In this document: positions 20,101 through 35,070 of the stretch, piece by piece
Numbering within the stretch: the stretch's first letter is position 1
Layout: each line of letters opens with the position of its first letter
Source: Lepus europaeus
Taxonomy: Eukaryota; Chordata; Mammalia; Lagomorpha; Leporidae
Reading direction: 5' to 3'
NCBI RefSeq assembly: GCF_033115175.1
Contig: NC_084845.1
Span: 64,501-128,500, forward strand
DNA: 64,000 nucleotides
The notes under the pieces: model-generated
Told to the model about the DNA's origin: nothing
The model's database searches: none
Seen by the model: only the letters and a program-made list of their open reading frames with translations
Translations under genes and position numbers: made by a program

Positions 20101-22187
20101 GACGTGCAGATATTATGGAGGGGCAGCCTGCTCACCCCACAGTGGGGAGGGTGCTGGCCAGACGTGCAGATGCTATGGACAGTGCAGCCTGCTCACCCCA
20201 CAGCGGGGAGGGTGCTGGCCAGACATGCAGATATTATGGAGGGGCAGCCTGCTCACCCCACAGCGGGGAGGGTGCTGGCCAGACGTGCAGATGCTATGGA
20301 CAGTGCAGCCTGCTCACCCCACAGCGGGGAGGGTGCTGGCCAGACGCGCAGATATTGTGGAGGGGCAGCCTGCTCACCCCACAGCGGGGAGGGTGCTGGC
20401 CAGACGTGCAGATATCGTGGAGGGGCAGCCTGCTCACCCCACTTCACACTGCTGACTGCCAGCAGGCCACAGGGAGGCCCTGCACAGCCTCCAAGTCACC
20501 AACAACCCTGCTGTGGACGCCTAGGTGCAATAGCTCAGAGCGGAGGAGTTGGGGGAGGACAAGGCCCCATGACCCATCTCCAGAATCCAAGAGCTTGAGG
20601 TTAAACGGGCCTAGAGCTGAGCTCACAGGCCCAGCCCCTGGAGAGAAAGGACTCTGGGGGTCTCCCTAGTTGTACGTCTCCACTGTGTCTCGGGTGTGGG
20701 AGTCAGGTCGCAGCTGGTCGCCATGTTCCCTGCCCACCTGTACATGCATATTCAAATCCCCGGGTGTCAGCCCTGAGCCGCAGACCTCCTGACTGGCTTC
20801 TCCAGAGGTGAGGAAGCCACGTCTACCAGGTCCAGCCACTCAATCAGGCTTCCCTGGCCTGAGGCCTGAATCCTCCGCAGTGCTCGCCTCTTTACCTCTA
20901 GGATTGGGGGGTGGGGGGTGGGGAGGATGGGGGTTCTGCTGCTCCCGACTTCTGGGCAGCAAAGAGCACAAGAGCCACTGGCTAAGAACCTGGGAAAGCA
21001 GACGGCAGGAGCAGGCTATGCCCGCCTGCACCTGGGCCTGCACCTGGGCCACTGGCTGAGAAACCTGGGAACCCAGATGGCAGGAGCAGGCTACGCCCGC
21101 CTGCACCTGGGCCACTGGCTAAGAACCTGGGAACCCAGACGGCAGGAGCAGGCCTGCACTTTCCTGTCTGGGCGGAGCTGCTCACCTGAATCCTGGATGT
21201 GGAAGCTTGTTCTCCATGTCCAAGGTGCCCCTTAGGGGACTGGGCTGGAATCAGGGTGCTGTGGGGTGCTGGGAAGTGGGACAGACAGGAAGGGGTGTCA
21301 GGGGCTGCCCACATGAGCCATGACAAGAGGTGCTGTGTCACTGCTGTGGCCCTGGCCCTCTTCCGCTGTGGGACACGGTGGGCAGTCAGCCCCTGACGCT
21401 CGCCTCCCAGAGATCCTGCAATCCCTCTAGGGTCCTCACCCCAGTTGGGGAATCTACACTCCTTCCAGGGGTCCCAGCCTTGGCGCAACTGCTCCTGAGA
21501 CCCCTGCCCTGGCCAGGGAAGTGCACGCCCCCTCAAGGAGGCCCCTGGCCCTGGGTGGCCCCCCCTCACCCATCTCCTGCCCATCGGCATCAGGCTCCTC
21601 CTTCACAGCGCAGCTGAGCTGGGCAGACCTCTGCATGGTGGCGTCCTGCGGACCCTCCCCAAGGGCCGCCCCAGGGGGCTCCACTGTCCCTGAGGGGCGG
21701 GGGCTTCCCGAGGACTCCTCTGTCTTCTGGGCTGCAGGGAGCAGCTCCTGCTTCAGGACGTGGGCTGTGATCTGAGGAGAAGACGCAAGTCACAGGGGCT
21801 CCAGCCTAGAATGCCGCTCCGAGGGGCGGTGCCAGCCACACTCACCCAGCCCAGCAGCTGCCCAGGGTCACGTTGCAGCCCCTCAACCAGGGCTACAGCC
21901 TCCTCGGGGCTGCCAGGTCGCTGAGCCCGCACCCAGGCCTGGATCTCGGGGGGCAGCGTGCCCAGGAACTGCTCCAGCACCAGCAGCTCCAGCATCTGCT
22001 CCTTGGAGTGCGTCTCCGGCTGCAGCCACCGGCGGCACAGCTCTCGGAGCCGTGCCAGGGCCTCTCGGGGACCCGCCACCTCCCGGTAGCAGAAGCCCCG
22101 GAAGCGCAGGCGTGCGGCCTCGGGCTCCTCATGCGCGGTCTCAGGGTCCGTGAGGGACAGGGGCGGGGGACCCAGTGGGGATGGCAT
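17169..22187 (-). CDS. ZNF446: ZNF446, SCAN-KRAB zinc finger protein
   Basis: Coding exons in transcript order are 22187-21846, 21771-21570, 21268-21186, 18177-18096, 17899-17810 and 17686-17169. Lengths 342, 202, 83, 82, 90 and 518 sum to 1317 bp with consistent phases, giving 438 residues (human about 450). The start MPSPLGPP matches human. The SCAN dimerisation domain is at about residues 26-110, within the first coding exon. The 82-bp exon encodes a KRAB A-box lacking its first half: it begins EWGLL and runs to VVSLG. Three C2H2 fingers lie at about 329-351, 383-405 and 411-433, each with Cx2C and Hx3H intact, sharing WKS in the helix region. The protein ends HRQEVP. The role is DNA-binding transcription regulation in the nucleus, by family. 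The intron between the third and fourth coding exons holds a large minisatellite. I saw no AATAAA on this strand in the 1 kb after the stop. Confidence 0.93.
18178..18811. other. ZNF446 intron next to the minisatellite
   Basis: No repeat family recognised. The minisatellite unit core gcggggagggtgctggccag first appears at 18811, directly after ordinary intron sequence. Confidence 0.5.
18812..20440. repeat. 28-unit minisatellite in ZNF446 intron (52/60/61-bp units)
   Basis: Every unit begins ggggagggtgctggccagac and ends ctgctcaccccacagc. The middle segment defines three types: 61 bp (gatgctatggacagtg), 52 bp (gatactgc) and 60 bp (gatatcgtggagggg). I count 10, 7 and 11 of each; the summed length agrees with the coordinates. 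Two higher-order patterns are visible: a five-unit block 61-60-52-60-52 repeated at 19220 and 19565, and 61/60 alternation from 19902 to the end. The array fills over half of the intron between ZNF446 coding exons 3 and 4. Confidence 0.93.
20441..20973. other. ZNF446 intron, unique sequence
   Basis: No repeat or exon recognised. It includes a G-rich run at about 20909-20933. Confidence 0.5.
20974..21160. repeat. Three-copy 62-75 bp tandem repeat beside a ZNF446 exon
   Basis: Copies start at gccactggct at 20974, 21048 and 21111, each followed by aacctgggaa, ggcaggagcaggct and (first two) cccgcctgcacctgg. The first copy has an extra internal gcctgcacctgg. The array ends about 25 bp from the donor of the exon at 21186-21268. 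Confidence 0.8.
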
Positions 22188-22968
22188 CTTGTCTCAAGGT
22201 GTCTTCTTGGAGCCGCCGAGAGGGACCTACAGAAAAGGAGAGATCAGGGTAGCAGCTCCTAGGCCCAGCCTAGGGGCAGAGGCCAGGGGCAGGTGAGGTC
22301 ATGGGAGCTGACGGCTGACGCGAACCGAGAGCAAAATCTAGGGACAAATGCTGGCAGGCAAGGTGTCCACGGGGCTTTTCAAGGAAACGGGAGATGATGG
22401 CTAGGAGGGGGGCGAGGACGCAGCAGAGGGTTCCGGGGTCACCCTACGAAGCCGCGGGGGCGAGGGGCGTGCTGAGGCCCTGACCCAGTAAGCAGCAGGC
22501 AGGAGGCGAGCCAGGGAGGGCTGTGCCGGGGCACACCTGCGCCCACAGTCTGCGACATCTGACGGAGCGGGAACACCCTGAGCGGCTGGAGGCCTGGGTG
22601 CACTCCCGGGTGCGCTCTCCCGACGGGCGCACCAACTACCGCCCAGGCCCGTGGACGTAACTATCACAGGCTGCGTGGAGCCGTGCGCTGGGGGAGGGGG
22701 TCCGCTGTGAGATGTCCCCACGGGACCTGTCAGACCTGACAGATCAGGCCTGACACCGCCTGTCCAGAGGCCTCGGAGCGATGGGGCAGGTGTGCCAGGA
22801 CCTGGGCACCGGGAGGGAACAGAGACCTGTGCAGACCCAGCGGCTGGGGAACCAGGGCTCCTTAGAAGGGACGACTGGGCGGGCCGGGTTCCGGAGGGCG
22901 ACCCCAAGCCCTAAGGGGCGCAAAAGGCCGCGCCGCGCCCCGCCCCGCCCAGCCAGGCTCGCGCTCAC

Positions 22969-23150
22969 CTCCGCCGTCGCCCGGAGCCGCGAGGCCACTT
23001 CCGGAAGTGACGTCACGCCGCCCCGCCAGCCACCGCGGGATGCGCCAGCCCCCCGCGCGTTGCCCTGACGACGCCTCCCAGGCCCGCCCCGCGCCTGCGC
23101 CGAGGGCATCGCCCCGCCCTTCGGACTACGTTTCCCATGAGCCCCAAGGA
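22969..23150 (-). promoter_or_regulatory. ZNF446: ZNF446 first exon and CpG-rich promoter
   Basis: A good donor (GTGAGC) follows base 22969 on the minus strand, and an acceptor (ttttctgtag) opens the SCAN exon at 22226, so a non-coding first exon ends at 22969. Its 5' boundary is inferred. The surrounding 22.6-23.5 kb is very CpG-rich with GGGCGG boxes. A ZNF143-type site (actacgtttcccatgagccc) sits at 23125-23144. Two ggcaac elements resembling RFX half sites lie at about 23404 and 23453. No TATA box is evident, typical of KRAB/SCAN finger genes. Confidence 0.7.
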
Positions 23151-23679
23151 GCAAGGGTAGGCACGACCCCGGCTTCTTACGACGGAGGGGCGCTCCACTG
23201 CCCTTAGAGGAATCCGCCGTGGCGTGGATTTGACGGCCCCCTCCCCTCCGGCCACAGGACTCACCCACTACCTGGGCGGACCGCGCGATGCGAGCCTGCG
23301 CATGTGCACAGCGGGTCTAGTTCCTATTGGCCAGAGGCGAGGGGCGGGGCGTACGATCCTTCGGCCAATCTGAGGCGGAGCTCCGCCCCAGCGCCCATAC
23401 GTCCCCTAGGCAACAGCTGGAGCACATCCGCCGGCCTCCAGCCGTTTCCACGGCAACAGCAGGCGTCGGCAGGCCCTGCGCAGAGGCCGGAAGTAGCGGC
23501 TCGGTGGCCGGCTGGGTGCTGCAGTTGGAGCGATATTGACCGCCAGTGGTCCTGGGAGGTGCAGGGAAGACTGGCCTGACCCGTGGGCTTTCTTCGCCAC
23601 CCCGGGGTCCTCGGTTAAGCCTCCCTGCAGAAATACAGAGGACTCGGGTGGGCACACTTCTATTGAAAAGGTAATTCTC

Positions 23680-23994
23680 GGCGCCGCGGCTCACTAGGCT
23701 AATCCTCCGCCTTGCGGCGCCGGCACACCGGGTTCTAGTCCCGGTCGGGGCGCCGGATTCTGTCCCGGTTGCCCCTCTTCCAGGCCAGCTCTCTGCTGTG
23801 GCCAGGGAGTGCAGTGGAGGATGGCCCAAGTGCTTGGGCCCTGCACCCCAGAGGTGACCAGGAGAAGCACCTGGCTCCTGGCAGCGGCCATTGGAGGGTG
23901 AACCAATGGCAAAAGGAAGACCTTTCTCTCTGTCTCTCTCTCTCTCACTGTCCATTCTGCCTGTCAAAAAAAAAGAAAAAAAAGAAAAAAAAAA
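23680..23994 (+). mobile_element. C-SINE2, internally shortened
   Basis: Full head and mixed A/G tail; target duplication gaaaaggtaattctc. It lacks the cgatcagcgcgg segment that other copies have before gcggccattgg. Confidence 0.9.
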
Positions 23995-24189
23995 GAAAAG
24001 GTAATTCTCATGATTACCCTCTTCCATGCCTTTGGACATCAGCACCGAAAAGTGAGATGGAGGTGTTCAACATTTCACTACACAGGGTGACCTGTATTTA
24101 ATTTCTCCCAATGGGCAGTGTTATTCTGTAAATCTGTGGGAGCTCAAATTGTCTCCCACACACCTTATTCAATTCTAAATTGCATTTGC

Positions 24190-24450
24190 CGGCTTTAAAT
24201 TTACTTGGATGTCAAGAGTTACAGAGACAGGGAGACAGCGTTCCACTAGTTCATTCCCCAGGTGGCTGCAACAGCAGGTCTGGGCCCAACGGAAGCCAGG
24301 AGCTTCACCCAGGTCTCACATGTAGGTGGCAGGGGCCCAAACACTTGGCCCAGCTTCTGCTGCTTTTCCCAGGCCATTGGTGGGGAGTTGGATTGGAAGT
24401 GGAGCAGCCGAGGCACAATCCAGCGCCCGTATGGAAGCCAGCCGCTGTTT
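24190..24450 (-). mobile_element. C-SINE
   Basis: Reversed SINE order from cagagacagggagacagcgt to cacaatccagcgcccgtatg. Confidence 0.75.
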
Positions 24451-24452
24451 TA

Positions 24453-24732
24453 AGATTTATTAGAAAGCCAGAATGAGAGAGTGATCTTCCATCTGCTGGC
24501 TCATTCCCCAAATTGCCACAAGGGCCAGGCCAAAGCCAGGAGTCAGGAGCTTCATCCGGGTCTCCCATGTGAGTGGCCCAAACAGTTGGGCCATCGTCTG
24601 CTGCTTTCCGAGGCCCATTAGCAGGGAGCTGGGTCGAAAGTGGAGAAGTTGGGACTCGAGCCGGCACCCATATGGGATGCGAGCACTGCAGACCTGGTGG
24701 CTTAACCAGCTGCGCCACAGCGCCAGCCCCCT
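24453..24732 (-). mobile_element. C-SINE
   Basis: From taagatttattagaaagcca to the reversed head ctgcgccacagcgccagccc. Confidence 0.85.
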
Positions 24733-24973
24733 AGTTTCTTCTGATGCTTGGGAATTCCTGAGTGCCCGCTCTGGATGAAGAGCAGTGGGCTAAAACACTG
24801 ATTGGTAGCACTGAACATGTGTGTGGGTGTGTCAACTCTGAGCTAAACAATGGCTTCATCAGGTTGTGCTGCTAGGTCTTCTCCTTTAAGACAGTGTAGA
24901 TTACCTAGAAATAATTCTTTCACCATCTACTGGGATGGGAAAGTGCTGGGGCTTTTTAAAACATTATTTTTAG

Positions 24974-25290
24974 GCTGGCGCCGTGGCTCAATAGGCTAAT
25001 CCTCTGCCTGTGGCACTGGCACACTGGGTTCTAGTCCCGGTTGCCCCTCTTCCAGGCCAGCTCTCTGCTATAGCCCAGGAGTGCAGTGGAGGATGGCCCA
25101 AGTGCTTGGGCCCTGCACCCACATGGGAGACCAGAAGCACCTGGCTCCTGGCTTCGGATCAGCGTGATGTGCTGGCCGCAGTGCGCCGGCCATTGGAGGG
25201 TGAACCAATGGCAGAAGGAAGACCTTTCTGTCTCTCTCTCGCTGTCCACTCTGCCTGTCAAAAAATAAATTAAATACATAAATAAAATTA
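24974..25290 (+). mobile_element. C-SINE2
   Basis: Head ggctggcgccgtggctcaat; forms an inverted pair with the next copy. Confidence 0.88.
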
Positions 25291-25296
25291 TTATTT

Positions 25297-25576
25297 TTTA
25301 AAATTTTTATTTGACAGGCAGTTACAGAGAGAAAGGTCTTCCTTTCACTGGTTCACTCCCCAAATGGCCGCCACGATCCGAAGCCGAGAGCCAGGTGCTT
25401 CTTCCTGGTCTCCCATGTGGCTGCAGGGGCCCAAGCACTTAGGCCATCTTCTGCTTTCCCAGACCACAGCAGAGAGCTGGACTGGAAGAGGAGCAGCCAG
25501 GACTAGAACCGGCGCCCATATGGGATGCCGGCGCGGCAGGCGGAGGATTAACCTCGTGCGCCACAGCGCCGGCCCC
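25297..25576 (-). mobile_element. C-SINE2
   Basis: From aaatttttatttgacaggca to the reversed head gcgccacagcgccggcccca. Confidence 0.88.
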
Positions 25577-25605
25577 ACATTATTTATTTGAAAGGCAGAG
25601 TTAGG

Positions 25606-25890
25606 GTGTTGTGGCCTAGTGAGTAAAGCTGCCTCCTACAATGCCAGTATCCCAAATGGATGCTGGTTCAAGTTCCAACTGCTCCATTCAGATCCAGCTC
25701 TTTCCTATGGCCTGGGAAAACAGTAGAAAATTGTTCAAGTCCTTGCGCCCCGGCACCCGCGTGGGAGACCCAGAAACTCCTGGCTTTGGATCAGCCCAGC
25801 TCTGCCATTACAGCCACCTGGGGAGTGAACCAGCAGATGTAAGACCTTTCTCTCTCTCTCTCTGCCTCTCAAATAAATATTTTTTTTTAA
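25606..25890 (+). mobile_element. C-SINE
   Basis: gtgttgtggcctagtgagta at the head and caaataaatattttttttta at the tail. Confidence 0.8.
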
Positions 25891-25892
25891 AA

Positions 25893-26137
25893 ATGAAAGG
25901 TAGAATTAGAGAGAGGAAGATACATATAGAGACCGCTTCCATCCACTGATTCACCCCACAAATGCCTGCAAAGACCAGGCCAAAGCCAGGAGCTTGGAAC
26001 TCCGTAAGTAGCAGAGGCCCAAGTAATTCATCTGCCTTCCAGATGCAATAGCAGGGAGCTGCATTGGAGTGGAACTCATATGGGATGTCAGCATCACAGG
26101 CGGCAGCTCAACCAGCTGTGCCACACTGCGGACCCCC
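25893..26137 (-). mobile_element. C-SINE, diverged
   Basis: From gaaaggtagaattagagaga to ccagctgtgccacactgcgg. Confidence 0.7.
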
Positions 26138-26354
26138 AGTGCCAGGGCTTTAATGGTTTCTCAGATGGCCTTCCCCAGGCAACTCTGTTCTGGGTCTCCT
26201 CTCCCTGGGCTGTTAGTTCTCAAGCTCTCTGGTGTTCTGCAGGCTTAGCCTGGTGGACCTCTCATTACCTCCAGTACTAACTCAGCATCTGGTTTCCTCC
26301 ATGTCAGTGACAGTTCCCCCGGTGTTATTACCATTAACTCCTCTTTTCCCACTT

Positions 26355-26670
26355 TTTTAAAGATTCTCTTTTTATTATTTGATAGCCAGAGAGAAAGGAG
26401 GAGACAGAGATCTTCCATCTGCTGGTTCACTCCCAAAATGGCTGCAACAGCCAGGGCCGGGCCAGGATGAAGCTAGGAGCCAGGAGCTTCTTCTGGGACT
26501 ACCACCTGGGTCTTGGGGCCCAAGTACTAGAGCCATCTTCCATGGCTTGCCCAGGCATGTTAGCAGGGAGGTGGATCAGAAGCAAGTAGTCAGTTCTCGA
26601 ACCAGAGCCCATATGGGATGCCTGCATCACAGGCAGAGGTTTAACCTGCTGCACCACAACACTGGTCCCT
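26355..26670 (-). mobile_element. C-SINE
   Basis: From tttaaagattctctttttat to ctgctgcaccacaacactgg. Confidence 0.82.
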
Positions 26671-26767
26671 CACCACCTTCTTACTCCTGGGTTTATGTTT
26701 TAAACACATCTCTGTGGTATCAGAGGATTTCCAAGCCAAGTGAGATGCATGTCTCTGGTCCAACACT

Positions 26768-27078
26768 TTTTTTAAAATTAATTTATTTGAGAGAAAGAGG
26801 AGAGGAGGAGAGACAGGGAAGAAGGGAGGCAAAGAGAGATCCCATCTGCTGGCTCGCTCCTGAAATGCCTACTATAGTCATGGCTTGAGATGGAGCTGGG
26901 AGCTGGGAACTCAGTCCAGGTCTCTCACCTGCTAACTCAACTGTTTGAGCCATCACTGCTACCTCTCAGGATATCAGCAGGAAGCTGGAATCAGGAACCA
27001 GAACCAGGAATTGAACCCAGGTACTCTAATTTAAGGGCATCTATGTGTATCTTTACTGCTAAGCCAAACACCCACCCT
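26768..27078 (-). mobile_element. Old SINE copy
   Basis: From ttttaaaattaatttatttg through the gctcgctcctgaaatgccta region to gctaagccaaacacccaccc. Confidence 0.65.
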
Positions 27079-29580
27079 TTGTTCAACATTTTGGCCCAGA
27101 AAACTTAGGAACACTTTTAGCATCAGGGCTACTTCAGGATTAAGAGCAGAGTAGCTAGCCCAACCTGACTAGAGAGGCTGGCATAGGGTAAAGGAGAGGA
27201 CAAGCCACAGGAGGATGGAGCCCAGGTTGGGTCCATTGACAAGTTCCGAGTATTGAGAAGGGCAGATCTGGACAGTGGAGGAGCTGAGTTGCCATCAGTG
27301 GCAAAAGCACAGGTGGGAAGTAGCTTGATGGAGGCAGGCTGGTGGGGAAATCGTACCCGGCACGGAGCTCAGCCTGAGGGCTCAGAAACAGCTCTGGAGC
27401 TTCTGTTCAAGGATGGGGAGAGTTCCATGTGACTCTGGGTCTACCCTTGTTCTCCTGACTCCCAGACTCCCCCAGAAGAGTCCTCTGTCGGGCAGGATAG
27501 GGAATCTGTCTGCATTTCACAACTCTGCAGACTGAATATACAAGAAAGGTGGAAGTGGCTCAGGGCCTGCAGGCTATTGGGCCTGGCTTGGAGGACCTGC
27601 CTTTGCAGGGTCTTGAGAAGCCGGGTCCTGCATACTTCCCTACCTTGCAGGAACTTCTGAGGCGCAAGGGGCAGATGATTAATTTGGTCCCAGTGGTGGG
27701 CAGGTGGGACAGCCATGTCTGTGCTGTATTTCCCTAGGAGGTGACGGGAGTGAAGCACCCGCTGGGCTGGACTCAGCTTTGGCAGGTCACTACATGTGGT
27801 CATGCCCACTCCGCCTCAGCAGCAGGTGGTACACAACCTTCTTTTGGCTTCCCCAGCCACCACTCCCCAGTAGCTTAGATCCACAAAGGCTCAGCTTCTA
27901 GCAGAGCTGCATGCTCCACCCAGGTCTCCTGGTCGCACCACATGCTGGCCATCAGATGCAGGTGCCCCAGTCCCTCATCAGGCCTCGTGAAGGGACCCAG
28001 GTTGAAGCTAAATCCCCAAACATCTGTAACAACACCCTGATGGTATATCTGCATACATTCATTTAATATTATCTGCATTGTATTAGAGTGTAACGGGCTA
28101 CAGACTATTACTGTTCACAAAAATCTTTAACAACAGATATTTATCAGAGAGCCTCTGAATTCTTGTGAGAATCTGGACCAAACCCTGGAGTTGAGAGAGG
28201 AAGCTACAGATTTCCATGCTGCTGCAAGAAATTACAACTTACCTCCATTCCACGTTGTAAATGCTAGATTTTTGTCCAGTAAAACCATTAACTTCCCTGG
28301 AGGTGAGGCCCCAGGTTGGGATGGGGCTTGGTGTGCTGAAGGCCATAGGAAGCAAACTGGACCCTACTCCATTCTTCTGTTCCCTAATCTGGAAGCCTCG
28401 CGCGGGGGCATCTCAGAGGGGTATTACACAGGGTCTTAGGTAACAGCAAGTCCTCCTTGTTCAGCTCTGTCCATCTTCCAGTTTAGCTGGGAGAACAGGC
28501 GGGCACGTGGCCACCAAACCCAGCAGTAACGAGCAGCTTTCCCTTGTCTCCTCCGAGGTTACAATCAACACCTTGGATGTCAAGGTTCCTCGTAACACTG
28601 ACTTTGGCAACAAGAGGTAGGATAAGGGCTTGTCCATCACAGACGCATGCATGAAAATGTGAATCAGCGCTACTGAAGCCGTCATTCTGGATTTGCCTTT
28701 CCAACGCTGAAGAGTCACACAGTCCCTTGAGGGCCTCCACCTCTTGAGTCTGTGGGGAGCCAGGCCAGGGTCTCATACCTGGCAGACTCAAGGAGGGACA
28801 AGGCTTCCAGATGCTGGGCCAGTCCACTTGGGCTCCTCCCCTCCCTTCTCTGTGCCTGTTTCCTCCTCTTTGAATTGGAGATACACAGCCACAGCAGCCA
28901 CCTCACAGGGCTGTTAGGAGGAGATGCCCAGAAGTCAACAGGGGCTGCAGCAAACACGTTTTGGCCCTTAATAGGAGCCTGCCCAGCAGGGTGTCTGCCA
29001 ATACGCTTGGTGGGCTCACATCTTTTTCTCAGAGGAGGAAGCCAAGGCTCAGAGCCCAGCTCCTTGCGCCAGGCTCACCCCTGACCTGCATTCCCCTGGG
29101 GCCTCCTGTCTCCTGGGCTGGCCCCCAGGGAGCCTTGGATGAACAGAGGCCCTAGAGGAATATCCCCAATTTCTTGCTCAGTGTTTGTGTGGAAGTGTCA
29201 GAAATTCCTCTGGGTTGCCCCCTCTCTGTACTGGCATTCCCCCTCCTTACCTTAGCATCCAGAGTCATAATATCCGAAGTGGCACCATCAGGCAGGGCTG
29301 CCTCTGTCGGCCTCCCATGGCTCCAACTAGTCTCCCCCTCCAAAGCCCCAGCAGCCAGGTGCATGGCCTTGATGTTGAATGACCTCTTTGGAGACAGAGG
29401 TGTGACCTGTGGCTAGAATGACAAGTCCTCTCACAGCGTGCAAAAGGAACCACACGGAGTCTCTCTCTCACCCCAGGCTCACGTGTGCAAGGCTTCTTTC
29501 CATGGTGGATTTGCAGAGCACATCTGCCATCTAGCCATGGAAGGGATTCACACAAGGCAGAGACCTGTGGTGCTGCGACC
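27079..29580. other. Intergenic DNA and probable ZNF324 3' UTR
   Basis: About 2.5 kb largely free of young repeats. 28780-28960 resembles a MIR (tgtttcctcctctttgaattgg, then ctcacagggctgttaggagg). No protein-coding exon could be argued. ZNF324 mRNA must extend into it from 29580. Confidence 0.5.
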
Positions 29581-33019
<3,439 letters not shown>

Positions 33020-34080
33020 CTACAACAGTGGGTAGGAGGAGACAGTCTGAGGTATGGCTCTGTGACCCAGGACCCAATTTTCCATCCCAACAGCCACCTC
33101 CTCTGATGCGTCTCAGATACCTACCCTCCTTCCTCAAGTTCTGCCCCAGGCCTGTCTTTACCTGACATGTCCCTCCCCTGTCTGGGCTCCTCCCCTCCCC
33201 CATCCCTGTTCAGGCCAGGGGTGCCTGCCTCCTCAGCCCCTGCAGTGCTCACTTCACCCAAGCAAGCTAAGCCCCAGGACCATCCAAGGGCAGCCCCAGC
33301 ACAAGCAAGCACTCCACCCTTCTCAGATGCCCCTCCTGCACTTGCACCTGTGTGGTTCCCAGCTGTGGACACCCGAGGACATGCCCATCGCTGGGACCCT
33401 CCCCCCTGTGCCTGCCACACATTTCAAGGCTGGGCCTCCAGCCTGAAGATCTGGAAGATGCCCCAGGTGCCCCAGTGGAATGACCCCAAGGACCTGGTGG
33501 ACACTCAGGAAGTTAATTCCCTCCTCTCCTCACAGTGGTGCCCGACTGCTTCTTTTCCTCAGCCTCCCTTGGCCTCACCTCCCTCAGCCCCTGCCAGACT
33601 CTCCCCTGCACAGCCTCAGGTCCCTCAGCCACCACTCTTCCTCATTCTCAAGCCAGAACTGCCCAAACTTGGCCAAGTCTTAAAGATCACCCCCTCCCCC
33701 GTCCAACTCCCAGGTCCCACTTTGGCCAAGGACAAGCAGGACCCTGCCCATTAGACATCTACACCTTGCGGTCCTTGGTGCTGCCACTCTGCAACACTGC
33801 AGAATCCTGATATTTCCCTGAAGGAAACCTGTTTTCCCTTCCAAATCTTGTTTGTCTACAGCAGCTCCATTCTACAGGTCGTTTCTTCAAACACAACCCT
33901 AGCTCACACCCCATTCCTGATACATCAGCAGATCTACCTGGAATTAAGTCACCTTTCCTGTTACTACTGCCCCATCTCGGCCAAGTGCCGCCACGGCTCA
34001 GCTGGACTGCGGCAGTAGCTCCTTCCTTCAGACCGACTCCTCCCTGCATGTCTGTACCCAGCAACCAGTTGGATGTTTTT
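33020..34080. other. ZNF324 intron 1, unique sequence
   Basis: C-rich intron sequence without identifiable exon or repeat. Confidence 0.5.
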
Positions 34081-34096
34081 AAAATCCCGAGTGTCG

Positions 34097-34425
34097 GCCG
34101 GCGCCGTGGCTCAACAGGCTAATCCTCCGCCTTGTGGCGCCGGCACACCGGGTTCTAGTCCTGGTCGGGGCACCGGATTCTGTCCCGGTTGCCCCTCTTC
34201 CAGGCCAGCTCTCTGCTGTGGCCAGGGAGTGCAGTGGAGGATGGCCCAAGTGCTTGGGCCCTGCACCCGCATGGGAGACCAGGAGAAGCACCTGGCTTCT
34301 GCCTTTGGATCAGCGCGGTGCGCCAACCGCGGCGGCCATTGGAGGGTGAACCAACGGCAAAGGAAGACCTTTCTCTCTGTCTCTCTCTCACTGTCCACTC
34401 TGACAAAAAAAAAAAAAAAAAAAAA
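34097..34425 (+). mobile_element. C-SINE2 in ZNF324 intron 1
   Basis: Head ggccggcgccgtggctcaac; A-tail ends at 34425. Target duplication aaatcccgagtg / aaatccctagtg. Confidence 0.9.
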
Positions 34426-34432
34426 TCCCTAG

Positions 34433-34757
34433 TGACACTGGCGTAGAGGGTTAAGCCTCCTCATGCAGCGCCGGCATCCCATATGGGCGCTGGTTCGAGT
34501 CCCGGCTGTTCCACTTCTGATCCAGCTCACTGCTATGGCCCGGGACAGCAGTAGATGGCTGAAGTACTTGGGCCTCTGCAGCCACGTGGGAGACCTGGAA
34601 AAAGCTCCTGGTTCCTGGCTTCTGCCTGACCCCAGCTCTGGCCTTTGTGGCCAGCTGGGTTGTGAACCAGTGGATGGAAGACCCCTCTCTCTGCTTCTCC
34701 CTCTCTCTTTCACTCTGCCTTTTCAAATAAATAAATCTTAAAAAAAAAAAAAAAAAA
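34433..34757 (+). mobile_element. C-SINE, second insertion at the same target
   Basis: Begins cactggcgtagagggttaag directly after aaatccctagtg and is followed by aaatcccgagtg, so it used the target copy left by its neighbour. Confidence 0.85.
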
Positions 34758-35070
34758 TCCCGAGTGCCCAATTTCTATTCGAAGCCTTCCACGGTTCAAA
34801 TGCCCTCAGGATAAAGTTCCAACTCCCCGGACACTGATCAGATCCACACATCTCCGCGCCCTGAGCTCCACCTCAGGAATGCTCATCCCTCCCCCACTCC
34901 CGCACGTGCCGGACCTTCCCCTTGGCGTTAGCAGGGAGGGCCCCTCGTGCACATGAGGCAGGACACCGGAGTTTGGAGTGCCCAGGACAGCGAGAGGAAG
35001 GTCAAGTCGTCTGGGCCACGTCCTTCTCCCAGGAAGAGCTCGTTTCCGTGGAAGGAGACCTTCTACTCAC

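Noticed and set aside
18812-20440. CRISPR-like alternation of constant and variable segments
   Set aside because: Only three recurring 'spacer' types occur, unit length is too long, and the locus is a mammalian intron. It is a minisatellite.
18797-20669. Three plus-strand reading frames of 552-616 codons
   Set aside because: They arise from the stop-free 52/60/61-bp minisatellite, antisense to ZNF446 and inside its intron. The repeated peptides resemble no known protein.
33167-33754. 195-codon plus-strand frame
   Set aside because: Proline-rich composition from C-rich intron DNA of ZNF324; no similarity or splice context.
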